Origin: an uncultured Desulfobacter sp.
GTDB taxonomy: Bacteria; Desulfobacterota; Desulfobacteria; Desulfobacterales; Desulfobacteraceae
Assembly (NCBI RefSeq): GCF_963664415.1
Contig: NZ_OY761440.1
Coordinates: forward strand, 1,302,001 to 1,366,000
Length of the DNA: 64,000 nucleotides
Reading direction: 5' to 3'
The position numbers and the translations under genes were made by a program. This document shows, one piece after another, positions 25,211 through 34,375 of the stretch (position 1 is the first letter of the stretch; every line of letters begins with the position of its first letter). The notes beneath the pieces are model-generated. The model did no database searches, was not told the DNA's origin, and was given only the letters and a program-made list of their open reading frames with translations.

Positions 25211-27898
25211 TCAACCGACTTCTTTAATAAAATTTCTTAATACGGTATGCAGAATCCCGCCGTTTCGATAGTATTCAATTTCCACAGGCGTATCCAATCT
25301 AAGCAAGACAGGGATTTCCTGGTCATCCGCTTTTAATGTCAATGCCATACCGGGTTTAATGCCGTCACTGAGTCCCAAAATGGAATAGGATTCTTTGCCG
25401 GTCAGGTTCAAAGATTCCGGCGAGTTGCCGTCTTTAAACTGTAAGGGCAACACCCCCATGCCCAGCAGATTGGATCTGTGAATCCTTTCGTAACTGGTGG
25501 CAATAACCGCTTTTACGCCTAGCAGATACGTCCCCTTGGCCGCCCAGTCCCGTGAAGATCCAGTGCCGTATTCCTTGCCTGCCAAAACAATCAACGGCGT
25601 GCCGGCCTCTTTATATTTTCTGGACGCGTCAAAAATAGACATCTGTTCCCCGGTGGGAAGATAGGTCGTAATACCGCCTTCGGTACCGGGCGCAAGCTGG
25701 TTTCTCAATCGGATGTTGGCAAAGGTTCCCCGGACCATCACCTGGTCATTTCCCCTTCTGGAACCATATGAATTAAAATCCGCAAGGGCAATTTTGTGGT
25801 CAAGCAGATATGCTGCTGCCGGTGTGTTTTGTGCGATGGCCCCGGCCGGTGAAATATGGTCGGTGGTGACCGAGTCCCCAACCTTCACCAGGACCGTGGC
25901 GTCAACAATATCACTGTCAGGCTTCAGCTCCTTGCTCATGTTCACGAAAAAGGGCGGATTTCTGATATAGGTTGAGGATTCATCCCATTCATACACCTCA
26001 TCGCCCTTGGTGGGGATTTCGTTCCAGAGCGGAGACAGGGTTTCAAAATTGCTGTACCGCTGCAGATACATGTCCGGGGTGATCATTGAGATGACTTTTG
26101 CAATTTCGTCTGTATCCGGCCAGATATCTTTCAGGTAGACCGGATTGCCGGCCGGATCTGTCCCCAAAGGATCTTCCGCAAGATTGGTATTGACCGTTCC
26201 AGCGATGGCATAAGCCACAACCAGGGGAGGGCTTGCCAGATAATTGGCTTTTGTAAGCGGATTAACTCTGCCTTCAAAATTCCGGTTGCCAGAGAGCACC
26301 GATGCAACGACCAGATCGTTGTCTGTTATGGCTTTGGTGATCGGTTCCGACAGGGGACCGGAATTGCCGATACAGCTTGTACAGCCATAACCAACCGTAA
26401 AAAAGCCAAGTTGTTCTAAAAATCCGTCAAGTTTTGATTTTTCCAGGTAATCCGTGACAACCCTTGAGCCCGGTGCCAGGGATGTTTTGACCCATGGTTT
26501 GGCTTTAAGCCCCTTTTCCACGGCTTTTTGGGCCAGTAACCCGGCTGCAATCATGACGGATGGATTGCTGGTGTTGGTGCAGGAGGTGATGGCTGCCAGC
26601 ACAACTGAGCCGTGTGCCAGGGTAAAGGGCGTTCCTGAGTCAGACGGGGTAATCTCTGCCTGGGCCGTCAGCTCATTCTCTTTTAATTCATATCCTTGGG
26701 GGCCAACAGGTGCTGTCAAGGTTTTTGCCCAAGTTGACTTCATACTCGACAATCCGATACGGTCCATGGGGCGTTTGGGGCCTGCCAGGGAGGGTTCGAT
26801 GGTTGAAAGATCCAGCTCAATTTCCTCTGAAAATTGTGGGGCAGACATGCCGTCGGTTCTGAAAAGACCTTGCTCTTTGCAGTAACGCTCAACCCGTTCA
26901 ATGATGTCTGAACTTCTGCCGGTCTCTTTCAAATATGCCAAGGTCTCGGCATCCGTGGGGAAGAAGCCCATGGTTGCCCCATATTCAGGCGCCATGTTGG
27001 AGATGGTGGCTCTGTCGGCAAGGCTGAGCCCTGAAAGGCCGTCGCCATAGAATTCAACAAACTTTTCCACCACACCTACTTCCCTTAGGATTTGAACGAT
27101 CCGGAAAACCAGATCGGTGGCCGTGGTGCCGGGGCCCATTTTGCCGGTCAGCTTGAATCCGACCACCTGGGGAATCTGCATATAGATGGGCTGGCCCAGC
27201 ATGACGGATTCGGCTTCAATGCCGCCAACGCCCCAGCCCAAAACGCCCAGGCCGTTCACCATGGGCGTATGGGAATCGGTGCCGACCACGGTGTCGGAAA
27301 AACAGACGTTATCTCTCATTTGCACGACATTGGCCAAAGACTCCAGGTTCACCTGATGAACAATGCCCACGCCGGGAGGAAATATCCTCATATTCTGGAA
27401 ATTTTTTTGTCCCCATTTCAAAAATTCGTATCTTTCCCGGTTGCGTTCAAATTCCTTTTCCATATTGAGCTGAAGGGAGTTTGATTTGCCGAACGAGTCC
27501 ACCTGAATGGAGTGATCAATAATCAAATCCACCGGTATTTTGGGGTTAATCACCGCAGGATTGCCCCCCAACTGGCTCATGGATGTTCGCAGAGCTGCCA
27601 AATCAACCAGCGCGGGAACCCCTGTCAAGTCCTGTAGAATGACCCGGGCCGGCTTAAACGGGATCTCTTTGTCGGATTTTTGTTTGGGCTGCCAGTTTGC
27701 CAATGCAACGATATCTTCTTCATTGACTTGGAAGTAGTCCAGGTTGCGCAGGGTCTGCTCCAATAATATTTTAATTGAAAACGGCAGGCTTGAGATGTTT
27801 CCGATCCCTTGTTTTTCCAAGGTCTCAAGTCTATAAAACTGCGCCGTTGCACTGGACAATTTTAGTTGATCTTTACTACCAAATTTATCTTGATCCAT
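25211..27898 (-). CDS. acnA: Aconitate hydratase A
   Basis: Interconverts citrate and isocitrate through an open-coordination 4Fe-4S cluster. At 895 residues it has the AcnA/IRP length. Cluster cysteines lie in ITSCTNTSNPSVM (about 446) and GYGCTSCIGNSGPL (about 510-513). GVGGIEAESVMLGQP and the C-terminal swivel domain (YGTGSSRDWAAKG) are intact. AAGGAG lies seven bases before the ATG. With fumarase and the CoA-transferase elsewhere in the window it fits acetate oxidation through a TCA-type cycle. Confidence 0.97.
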   Translation of the reverse strand: MDQDKFGSKDQLKLSSATAQFYRLETLEKQGIGNISSLPFSIKILLEQTLRNLDYFQVNEEDIVALANWQPKQKSDKEIPFKPARVILQDLTGVPALVDLAALRTSMSQLGGNPAVINPKIPVDLIIDHSIQVDSFGKSNSLQLNMEKEFERNRERYEFLKWGQKNFQNMRIFPPGVGIVHQVNLESLANVVQMRDNVCFSDTVVGTDSHTPMVNGLGVLGWGVGGIEAESVMLGQPIYMQIPQVVGFKLTGKMGPGTTATDLVFRIVQILREVGVVEKFVEFYGDGLSGLSLADRATISNMAPEYGATMGFFPTDAETLAYLKETGRSSDIIERVERYCKEQGLFRTDGMSAPQFSEEIELDLSTIEPSLAGPKRPMDRIGLSSMKSTWAKTLTAPVGPQGYELKENELTAQAEITPSDSGTPFTLAHGSVVLAAITSCTNTSNPSVMIAAGLLAQKAVEKGLKAKPWVKTSLAPGSRVVTDYLEKSKLDGFLEQLGFFTVGYGCTSCIGNSGPLSEPITKAITDNDLVVASVLSGNRNFEGRVNPLTKANYLASPPLVVAYAIAGTVNTNLAEDPLGTDPAGNPVYLKDIWPDTDEIAKVISMITPDMYLQRYSNFETLSPLWNEIPTKGDEVYEWDESSTYIRNPPFFVNMSKELKPDSDIVDATVLVKVGDSVTTDHISPAGAIAQNTPAAAYLLDHKIALADFNSYGSRRGNDQVMVRGTFANIRLRNQLAPGTEGGITTYLPTGEQMSIFDASRKYKEAGTPLIVLAGKEYGTGSSRDWAAKGTYLLGVKAVIATSYERIHRSNLLGMGVLPLQFKDGNSPESLNLTGKESYSILGLSDGIKPGMALTLKADDQEIPVLLRLDTPVEIEYYRNGGILHTVLRNFIKEVG

Positions 27899-28326
27899 AA
27901 AATCTCCTTTTACTAATGAGGTGCAAATATTTTGGAGCTGAAGAGACCCGAAATGCCATATGTCGCAACAAGGGATGTGGACAAAAAGGCATATAAAATG
28001 GAAGATTTATTTTTTCGAACCTCTAAGACGTCTATTTCCCTGAACTATATATCAGGATGATTAAATTACATTTATATCATAAATTTTTTTCAATACATAC
28101 TGCTTTCATCGTTCTTTCGAATGGAGATTTTGGAACCCCGGCAATCCGGATCAGGCGTCTTTGCCGGGTTCATGCCATAAAAGGTCAGCAACATAAGCGC
28201 CAAAGCCTGGTCTCCAGAAAAAACCTGCGAATTTATGCGGTAGACGACTACAGCGGCAAGCTTGATGCGTTGACGCTAAAATTCTCAGGCACTCGTAACG
28301 TTGGGGTAACCATTCGGCCGCTCCCC
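27899..28326. other. 428-bp intergenic region with possible gene remnant
   Basis: The part next to acnA (27899-28085) is AT-rich and should hold its promoter. From about 28100 to 28320 base composition becomes coding-like. On the minus strand a frame bounded by 28275 and 28090 reads smoothly (it includes LMLLTFYGMNPAKTPDPDC) but lacks an obvious start. On the plus strand a frame through the same DNA includes KLDALTLKFSGTRNVGVTI. Neither is recognised; a decayed gene or conserved non-coding element is possible. Confidence 0.3.
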
Positions 28327-28989
28327 TCATTTTTGGGTGGCGGTTTTCAAAGTATCCAATCCCTTCTCCGGTCCGAGCAGAATAAGGATATCTTCCTGGT
28401 TCAGAATGTGATCGGCCTTGGGAGAAAACCGTGTCTGATCTGGACCCTGGCCTTTTATCGCAATGACCTGAACACCGTATTTATTGGTTAAATTAATCTG
28501 TTTGAGGCTTTTTCCCACAAATTTTTCAGGCACGACAAGCTCGATGATGCCGTATCCTTCCATAAAGGGCAGATAATCGATAAGGCTGGGATTGTCCAAT
28601 TTTTTTGCCATAGATAGAGCCGTGTCTTTTTCCGGAAAGATAATATCTTCAACACCTAGCTTTTCTAAAACTTTTTTATGGGGATCACTGATGGCTTTGG
28701 CCACAATATGCGCGATACCCAGTTCCTGAAGGTTGAGTACCGCAAGGATGGAATCTCCCAGCACTGAACCGATACCCACCACGGCTGTGTCCACATTTTT
28801 GACACCCAACTCTTTAAGGGTGCCCGCATCCGTTGCATCCGCAGTCACCGCCTGGGTGACATGATCTTTAATGGATTGTACTAGAACAGGGCTTTTATCT
28901 ACGGCCATGACATCGTGCCCTTTACTGTATAAATGAGTGGCCAGATAAAAGCCAAAATTTCCCAGGCCGATAATCAGAAATTGTTTCAT
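28327..28989 (-). CDS. ktrA: K+ uptake regulatory subunit, KtrA/TrkA type
   Basis: A 220-residue cytoplasmic RCK protein. The N-terminal Rossmann domain binds nucleotide (IIGLGNFGFYLA) and the C-terminal TrkA-C domain (about 135-220) may bind a small regulator. It gates the KtrB channel encoded 11 bp upstream. It has a single RCK unit, so KtrA is more fitting than the two-unit TrkA. Confidence 0.92.
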   Translation of the reverse strand: MKQFLIIGLGNFGFYLATHLYSKGHDVMAVDKSPVLVQSIKDHVTQAVTADATDAGTLKELGVKNVDTAVVGIGSVLGDSILAVLNLQELGIAHIVAKAISDPHKKVLEKLGVEDIIFPEKDTALSMAKKLDNPSLIDYLPFMEGYGIIELVVPEKFVGKSLKQINLTNKYGVQVIAIKGQGPDQTRFSPKADHILNQEDILILLGPEKGLDTLKTATQK

Positions 28990-29000
28990 ATCGTTTTCCT

Positions 29001-30386
29001 TTAGCCAATCATTATATTTTCCTGTGCATAGGAAAATTTATTTGGTTTGCCTTTTTTGCTCACAGCCATGGCAATACCCATGGGGCCTAAGCGTCCGATG
29101 AACATGATACAGATAATGATCAGTTTGCCAAGTCCTGAAAATCCAGAGGTAATACCGGTGGACAGTCCTACAGTGCCAAATGCACTGACCACTTCATAAA
29201 GAATTTCGAGAAAAGAACCCCGGGTCAGGTTATGGGAGACATCACCGATTTCCACCTGCTGAAGCAGCACTACGCCGATAACAATCACCAGCATACTGAT
29301 GATAATCAGACTCACCGCCTTTGATATACTGGCATCCGATACCCTGCGGTAAAAAATATGAGGGTGTTCCTCTCCCCGGAATCTGGAGTATCCCAGGATG
29401 GCAAGGCTGGATATTGTGGTGACCTTGACTCCGCCGCCGCATGAACCAGGAGCCGTGCCCACAAACATTAAAAGAATACTGATAAAAAGTGTTTCATTGG
29501 CCAGACTGCCTATATCAAGGGTGTTGAACCCGGCAGTGCGGGTATTCACGGCTTGGAAAAAAGAGGCCAGGAATTTGGTATGCAGGGGCAGATCCTTAAG
29601 GGTGTTGGACCACTCCAGGAGAAAAAACAGCAGCGTGCTGCCGGTTAGCAGAACCAAGGTGGCCGTCAGCGTTAGCCGTGTGTGCAGACTTAATTTTGAC
29701 CAGCAGCGTTTTGAAAATGAAAATTTTTGCCGGATTTCGGCCATAACAATGAATCCAATCCCGCCGGTGATAATGAGCAGGCAGATATCAAGATTGATCA
29801 GCCAGCTGCCGCCGTACTGGATGAAACTATCCGGAAACAGAGAGAATCCGGCATTGCAGAACGCACTGACCGAGTGGAATGCCGCATAGCAGATGGCCGT
29901 ATCCACAGGAAATCTGGAAAGAAACTCCGGCAGCATTAATACCGCTCCGATCAACTCAATGACAAATGTAAAGATCAGTATCTCTTTGACCAGTGAATAT
30001 ATATTTTTTCCCTGACCGTAACTGTAGGTCTCAGAGAGCATCTGTCGCCCGGTCATGCCCACCCGTTTGCCAAGAGTGAGCAAAAACATGGTGGATAAAA
30101 CCATGATGCCGATACCGCCGGCCTGGATCAACATCATGATGACTATTTTACCGAAAAAGGTGAACGTAGACGCTGTATCCACCACAACCAGTCCTGTGAC
30201 GCATACGGCGGAAGCAGATGTGAAAAGCGCGTCAATAAAGCCCAGATGGCCTTTTTCAGTGGCTGCGGGCAAAAAAAGCAATATCGCGCCAAGCAGTATC
30301 AGCACGGCATAACTGAGCATGGAGATTCGGCCCGGGGACAGAACTTTTCCTTTCCGGGTGGATTCCTTATGGTGCAGCAACGACAT
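29001..30386 (-). CDS. ktrB: K+ transporter membrane subunit, KtrB/TrkH type
   Basis: A 461-residue four-fold-repeat K+ channel-like transporter. Selectivity-loop glycines are seen in ASAVCVTGLVV, SVSAFCNAGFSLF, VNTRTAGFNTLD and SAFGTVGLSTG. It partners KtrA to import potassium, probably Na+-coupled. The pair forms a minus-strand operon with 11 bp between genes. Confidence 0.93.
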   Translation of the reverse strand: MSLLHHKESTRKGKVLSPGRISMLSYAVLILLGAILLFLPAATEKGHLGFIDALFTSASAVCVTGLVVVDTASTFTFFGKIVIMMLIQAGGIGIMVLSTMFLLTLGKRVGMTGRQMLSETYSYGQGKNIYSLVKEILIFTFVIELIGAVLMLPEFLSRFPVDTAICYAAFHSVSAFCNAGFSLFPDSFIQYGGSWLINLDICLLIITGGIGFIVMAEIRQKFSFSKRCWSKLSLHTRLTLTATLVLLTGSTLLFFLLEWSNTLKDLPLHTKFLASFFQAVNTRTAGFNTLDIGSLANETLFISILLMFVGTAPGSCGGGVKVTTISSLAILGYSRFRGEEHPHIFYRRVSDASISKAVSLIIISMLVIVIGVVLLQQVEIGDVSHNLTRGSFLEILYEVVSAFGTVGLSTGITSGFSGLGKLIIICIMFIGRLGPMGIAMAVSKKGKPNKFSYAQENIMIG

Positions 30387-30458
30387 TTTTAAACCAAATT
30401 AGTTTCTAAGAAATGAAAATCCATAATTTCTGGATGAACACAACCAGTAAAAATTAAT

Positions 30459-30496
30459 CCGGTACTGTCTTGGGTTATTTATTAAGACACTACCGG
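30459..30496. other. Strong hairpin upstream of ktrB
   Basis: CCGGTACTGTCTT and AAGACACTACCGG pair with one mismatch over 13 bases around a 12-base loop. There is no T run. It lies about 75 bp before the ktrB start, in the probable 5' leader or promoter. It may be an RNA hairpin or an operator. No known riboswitch consensus is recognised. Confidence 0.4.
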
Positions 30497-30588
30497 AAAC
30501 CATTGTGCTCAATATTACGCCTTCAATCCACGAAAATCAAATGCCATTTTTAATCTACCTTGATTGGACTTATTGATTTTCCAACCAT

Positions 30589-30632
30589 AAAGGGGGCTGC
30601 TTTTTATCGGGGCAGCCCCCTTTTATATTTTC
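30589..30632. terminator. Intrinsic terminator after nitroreductase
   Basis: AAAGGGGGCTGC and GCAGCCCCCTTT arms enclose an 11-base loop. It separates the minus-strand nitroreductase gene from ktrB. The better T run is on the plus-strand side, so it probably works in both directions. Confidence 0.75.
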
Positions 30633-30687
30633 CCAATAACGACCAGTCACTATTTAAAGTAACGATCTATTATCGTGTTTATAAGGG

Positions 30688-31314
30688 TTAAAATTTAACA
30701 ACAATCTCTTCATAGGTCTTACGCCATTTGGGAGGATTGAGTACAAGTCCGGGTTTTTTGTACCCAACAGCAAGCAGTACCGGAATCCAGTATCTGTCAG
30801 GGATATTAAATGCTTTTTTAACGCCTTCATGGTCAAACCCGTCCATGGGATGGGAATCAAGGCCTAAACTTACAGCAGCATACATCAGGCTCATGGCAAA
30901 AAAACCCGCGTTTTTAGCCGCAAAAGCAAGGTTGGCGTTCGGGCTCCAATTGTACAGGGAGCTTGTGGCGTTTAGGAACCAATCCCGTTGCGTCTCGGGC
31001 ATGCCGGTTTTAACCATCTCCTGCCAGGTTCGTTCAAATCCGGGATGGCCCTGTTTCCATCCTTCCTTATCTGCCAGCACAATCATGGTTACCGGCGCCT
31101 CAACGATTTTGGGCTGGTCCCAAGCCAATGCTTTGAGTTTCTCCTTTTGCGCTTTGTCCCGGAGAATCATGAGGTTCCAGGGCTGGAGATTAAAGCTGGA
31201 AGGTGTAGTGCCTGCCAGGTCTACCATTTTTTTGATCAATTCCTGGGAAACCTCTTTTTCGGGGTCGAAAAAATTGATGGAACGTCTGTTTTGGGTAATC
31301 TGCTCAAAGGTCAT
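30688..31314 (-). CDS. Nitroreductase-family flavoprotein
   Basis: A 208-residue FMN-dependent NAD(P)H oxidoreductase of the nitroreductase superfamily. The FMN-phosphate-binding start is seen in QNRRSINFFDPEKEV, then TTPSSFNLQPWNLMIL, and the later GLDSHPMDGFD segment is typical. Such enzymes reduce quinones, nitroaromatics or enones. The natural substrate is not evident. It is monocistronic, with its own terminator. Confidence 0.9.
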   Translation of the reverse strand: MTFEQITQNRRSINFFDPEKEVSQELIKKMVDLAGTTPSSFNLQPWNLMILRDKAQKEKLKALAWDQPKIVEAPVTMIVLADKEGWKQGHPGFERTWQEMVKTGMPETQRDWFLNATSSLYNWSPNANLAFAAKNAGFFAMSLMYAAVSLGLDSHPMDGFDHEGVKKAFNIPDRYWIPVLLAVGYKKPGLVLNPPKWRKTYEEIVVKF

Positions 31315-31557
31315 AATATCTCCTAACCTTCAATTCTTGAAGGATTGTTTTTAGTTAGCCAAGACTTATTAAATCTTTTGCTAAGTTAACTTTTATTTTA
31401 GAAAGGTCAAGGAGTTGCCGTGAATTTATTTCTGGGATAGGACCATCCGCCCGTTTTGGGATGTTTGTCCGGAATCCCGGTACTATGGATATTATGCCGA
31501 ATGATTATTTTGCTGCTATGATTATGGGCATCATCACCTGTGACTAAGAATCATTCA

Positions 31558-31962
31558 TCAATTGTTTTCTTTTTTGGGAATTATTCTTTTTTTGTGCTCA
31601 TCATCAATGGCAACATACACGAATCGTGCTTCCGTCACTTTGTAGCGCCCCATGCCACAGGAGTTAATTATGGGTTTGACCCACACTTCAAGTTTCACTG
31701 TGATTGACGTGGTTCCAATTTTTTCAACGTAACCATAGCAACAAAAGATATCTCCCACCTGAATGGGTTCGATAAACTTCATACCTTCCACGGCAATGGT
31801 TACGACACGTCCACACGTAATTTCCTTGGCCAGGATGCTGCCCGCAATATCCATCTGAGACAAAACCCATCCGCCAAAAATATCTCCGTTGGGGTTGGTA
31901 TCTGCTGGCATTGTCTGTGTTCGAAGCAGCAGATCTCCGTGCGGCTGTTGTTCCTCATCCAT
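31558..31962 (-). CDS. Acyl-CoA thioesterase, YciA/BACH-like hotdog fold
   Basis: A 134-residue single hotdog-domain thioesterase hydrolysing acyl-CoA. The core NPNGDIFGGWVLSQMDIAG contains the active-site Asn-Gly-Asp region, and VTIAVEGMKFIEPIQVGD follows. The start at 31962 (MDEEQQPHG) is chosen because AAGGAG lies nine bases upstream; two earlier in-frame ATGs have weaker sites. It is monocistronic. Confidence 0.88.
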   Translation of the reverse strand: MDEEQQPHGDLLLRTQTMPADTNPNGDIFGGWVLSQMDIAGSILAKEITCGRVVTIAVEGMKFIEPIQVGDIFCCYGYVEKIGTTSITVKLEVWVKPIINSCGMGRYKVTEARFVYVAIDDEHKKRIIPKKENN

Positions 31963-32087
31963 TAATGGAATCTCCTTCATTAGAATAATATCCTTTCGAT
32001 TCATTTTGATTAACGTTTATTTTTCATTCTGAGTGGATGTAACATCTTCTTTTATAAAACACATTTAATTAAGGAACAATAGTAGAC

Positions 32088-32225
32088 TTGTCGGAACCCG
32101 CAGCGCCGCCAGGGGATTTGATCTTGCTTTGGCAAGCTGTTATATTGACGGATCCCAACGGACAGATCGTCAGGGATCCTGTCATTCCCGGAACCGACAC
32201 AACAGACCTGCCCTTTCAAAAATAA
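32088..32225 (+). CDS. Possible small ORF upstream of fumC
   Basis: A 45-codon frame with TTG start after AAGGA (12-base spacing). It reads LSEPAAPPGDLILL..., then LTDPNGQIVRDPVIPGTD, and stops 23 bp before the fumC ATG. Codon use looks coding-like, with G/C third positions unlike the AT-rich flanks. No family is recognised. It could be a small protein co-transcribed with fumC or the 3' remnant of a lost gene. Confidence 0.35.
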   Translation: MSEPAAPPGDLILLWQAVILTDPNGQIVRDPVIPGTDTTDLPFQK

Positions 32226-32248
32226 GGGCCAAAAGGAGGAATTAAGAG

Positions 32249-33640
32249 ATGGCCAATCGTACCGAACATGATACCATGGGGGCAATCCAGGTGCCTGCAG
32301 ACGCATTGTGGGGCGCCCAGACCGAACGCAGCCGGCAGAATTTCACCATTGGCCGGGAGTTGATGCCCAAAGCCCTGATTTATGCCTTCGCACATCTGAA
32401 AAAAGCCTGTGCAGTTGTCAACAGACAGATGGAACTGCTGGATGACCATAAGTCTGATCTTATTATCCAGGTCTGCGATGAAATCCTCAACGGGGATCAC
32501 GACGATCAGTTTCCCCTCCATGTCTGGCAGACCGGCAGCGGCACCCAGACCAATATGAACTTAAATGAGGTCATCGCCAACCGGGCAGCTCTTCTTGACG
32601 GCAAGGCGCTTGATGATACCAGGCCCATTCACCCCAATGACCATGTGAACAAATCCCAAAGTTCCAACGATACATTCCCTGCCGCCATGCATATTGCCGC
32701 CGTATTTGAGATCCATGACACCCTGCTTCCCGCAGTCGACCGCATGCATCTTTCCCTTGAAAAAAAATCCAAAGATTTTTCTCAAATTATTAAAATTGGG
32801 CGCACCCATCTCCAGGACGCCACCCCGTTGACACTTGGCCAGGAAATCAGCGGATGGGAAGCCATGATCCAAAGCAGCCGAGAGCAGATTCTGCACGCGT
32901 TGGAAACGCTCTACCCCCTGGCCATTGGTGGAACTGCGGTGGGAACGGGTTTAAATGCACCCCAGGGGTTTGGAAACGCTGTGGCACAAGAACTTGCCAG
33001 GTCAACCGGCCATCCGTTCAGCCAGATAAAAAACACCTTTCATGGCCTCACCGGGCATGATCAGATCGTATTCACCAGTGGTGCACTCAAAGGGCTGGCG
33101 GCCAATCTGATGAAAATCGCCAATGACATCCGGTGGCTTGCCAGCGGTCCCAGATGCGGCATCGGAGAACTCAATATCCCGGCCAATGAACCGGGCAGCT
33201 CCATCATGCCCGGAAAAGTAAATCCCACCCAGGCCGAAGCCGCCACCATGGTTGCCTGCCAGGTCATGGGAAATGATGCGGCCATCGGCTTTGCCGCAAG
33301 CCAGGGCAATTTTGAACTCAATGTATTTAAACCGGTGATTATCCATAATTTGCTTCAGTCTGTTAAGCTTTTAGGCGATGCCGTCTCCTCTTTCACATCC
33401 AATTGCCTGGCCGGTATTACCCCGAACTTTGACGTGATTGAACGCCACTTGAAGAATTCCTTGATGCTGGTCACGGCACTGGCACCACACATCGGGTATG
33501 ACAATGCCGCCCGAATCGCCAAAAAAGCGCTTCAGGACGGTATGACGTTAAAAGAGGCCGCCGTAGAACTGGACTTGGTTCAGCCCAAGCAATTTGATGC
33601 ATGGGTCAAACCCGAAATCATGATCCTGGGTCAAAAATAA
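32249..33640 (+). CDS. fumC: Class II fumarate hydratase
   Basis: Interconverts fumarate and malate without a metal cluster. At 463 residues it is family length. The superfamily signature GSSIMPGKVNP lies near residue 315, and the active-site segments TGSGTQTNMNLNEV, VNKSQSSNDTFP and GRTHLQDATP are intact. AAGGAGG precedes the ATG. Together with acnA and the CoA-transferase it supports a complete oxidative TCA-type route. Confidence 0.97.
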   Translation: MANRTEHDTMGAIQVPADALWGAQTERSRQNFTIGRELMPKALIYAFAHLKKACAVVNRQMELLDDHKSDLIIQVCDEILNGDHDDQFPLHVWQTGSGTQTNMNLNEVIANRAALLDGKALDDTRPIHPNDHVNKSQSSNDTFPAAMHIAAVFEIHDTLLPAVDRMHLSLEKKSKDFSQIIKIGRTHLQDATPLTLGQEISGWEAMIQSSREQILHALETLYPLAIGGTAVGTGLNAPQGFGNAVAQELARSTGHPFSQIKNTFHGLTGHDQIVFTSGALKGLAANLMKIANDIRWLASGPRCGIGELNIPANEPGSSIMPGKVNPTQAEAATMVACQVMGNDAAIGFAASQGNFELNVFKPVIIHNLLQSVKLLGDAVSSFTSNCLAGITPNFDVIERHLKNSLMLVTALAPHIGYDNAARIAKKALQDGMTLKEAAVELDLVQPKQFDAWVKPEIMILGQK

Positions 33641-33679
33641 TTTTTAAAGCATTGCCCAATTTCTATTAAAATTCAAAAG

Positions 33680-33729
33680 GCGTCACTGTTCGCACATTTG
33701 CGTTATATGACCAGTGACGCATAACGCAA
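33680..33729. repeat. Two interleaved inverted repeats downstream of fumC
   Basis: GCGTCACTG (33680-33688) pairs with CAGTGACGC (33712-33720). Between them TTGCGTTAT (33698-33706) pairs with ATAACGCAA (33721-33729). Order is A-B-A'-B' with nine-base perfect arms and no gap between A' and B'. The two hairpins overlap and exclude each other, or form a strained pseudoknot. No T run follows. Confidence 0.6.
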
Positions 33730-33825
33730 GTCACATGTTTTTTTGATTGCGAACCTTCGTAGATCTACCTGTTCCTGAAACGCTGAGTGGTAACGAAGAC
33801 TACGGATAAAAGAAAAACGACGGGG

Positions 33826-34056
33826 TTATTTTTTTTTATATTTTTTTTTGACGTTGAAAAAATCCCATATGGCCCAGGGAATCAATACACCGCTCAACAC
33901 TTGATTGAAAAGCGCATACTCGGCCATGTCCGGGTCTGAATTCAACCATCCGTCCCAAAAGCACCACAACCCGAATCCGAGCAACAGGAGGGTAAATACA
34001 TAAGGACTCATTTTAGGCGGTGGAGGTGGATCTTTTTTAGACGTTTTTTCATCCAT
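33826..34056 (-). CDS. Small membrane protein of unknown function
   Basis: A 76-residue protein with a Lys/Pro-rich N-terminus (KKDPPPPPKMSP), two hydrophobic segments (about 18-34 and 51-66) and a basic C-terminal tail (KKKYKKK). GGAG lies ten bases before the ATG. The Lys-rich ends and hydrophobic middle support a real inner-membrane protein. Family not recognised. Confidence 0.65.
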   Translation of the reverse strand: MDEKTSKKDPPPPPKMSPYVFTLLLLGFGLWCFWDGWLNSDPDMAEYALFNQVLSGVLIPWAIWDFFNVKKKYKKK

Positions 34057-34375
34057 GAATACTTTTTCTCCGCATTTGTTTAATTTGGTATTTCAATATC
34101 ACAGATCATTTTAATTGAGAAGTTATAACTATTTTATGAGAAAAAAATAATATTTCAACGGTTTTTACATTTGAGTCCGTGAGAATGCCCATTTTATTTT
34201 AATAGGTATAAAAAATTGAAAAAACAGTTCAGCAAAATATAAAAATCATGTATATTCAACCTCTTTTTAAAAGTAAAAATTTCAAGGGATTATTATTAAA
34301 GTATAATATTGATAAATTATAACGGGCTGACCCTGGACACCATCCGGGCGGTTAGGGAACATGGAGTAAAAAAAA
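34057..34375. other. AT-rich region upstream of glycyl-tRNA synthetase
   Basis: A 319-bp region between divergent genes, mostly very AT-rich; it must hold both promoters. No T-box features are seen. The last 55 bases before the synthetase start are abruptly GC-rich and read like protein in one frame (NGLTLDTIRAVREHGV, then stop). This may be the 3' remnant of a lost gene. Confidence 0.4.

Noticed and set aside
28057..28491. 144-codon plus-strand frame between acnA and ktrA
   Set aside because: Its last third is antisense to ktrA and there is no ribosome site; only the intergenic part is of interest and is reported as such.
34057..34375. T-box riboswitch before glyQS
   Set aside because: No T-box sequence, specifier stem or leader terminator could be seen.
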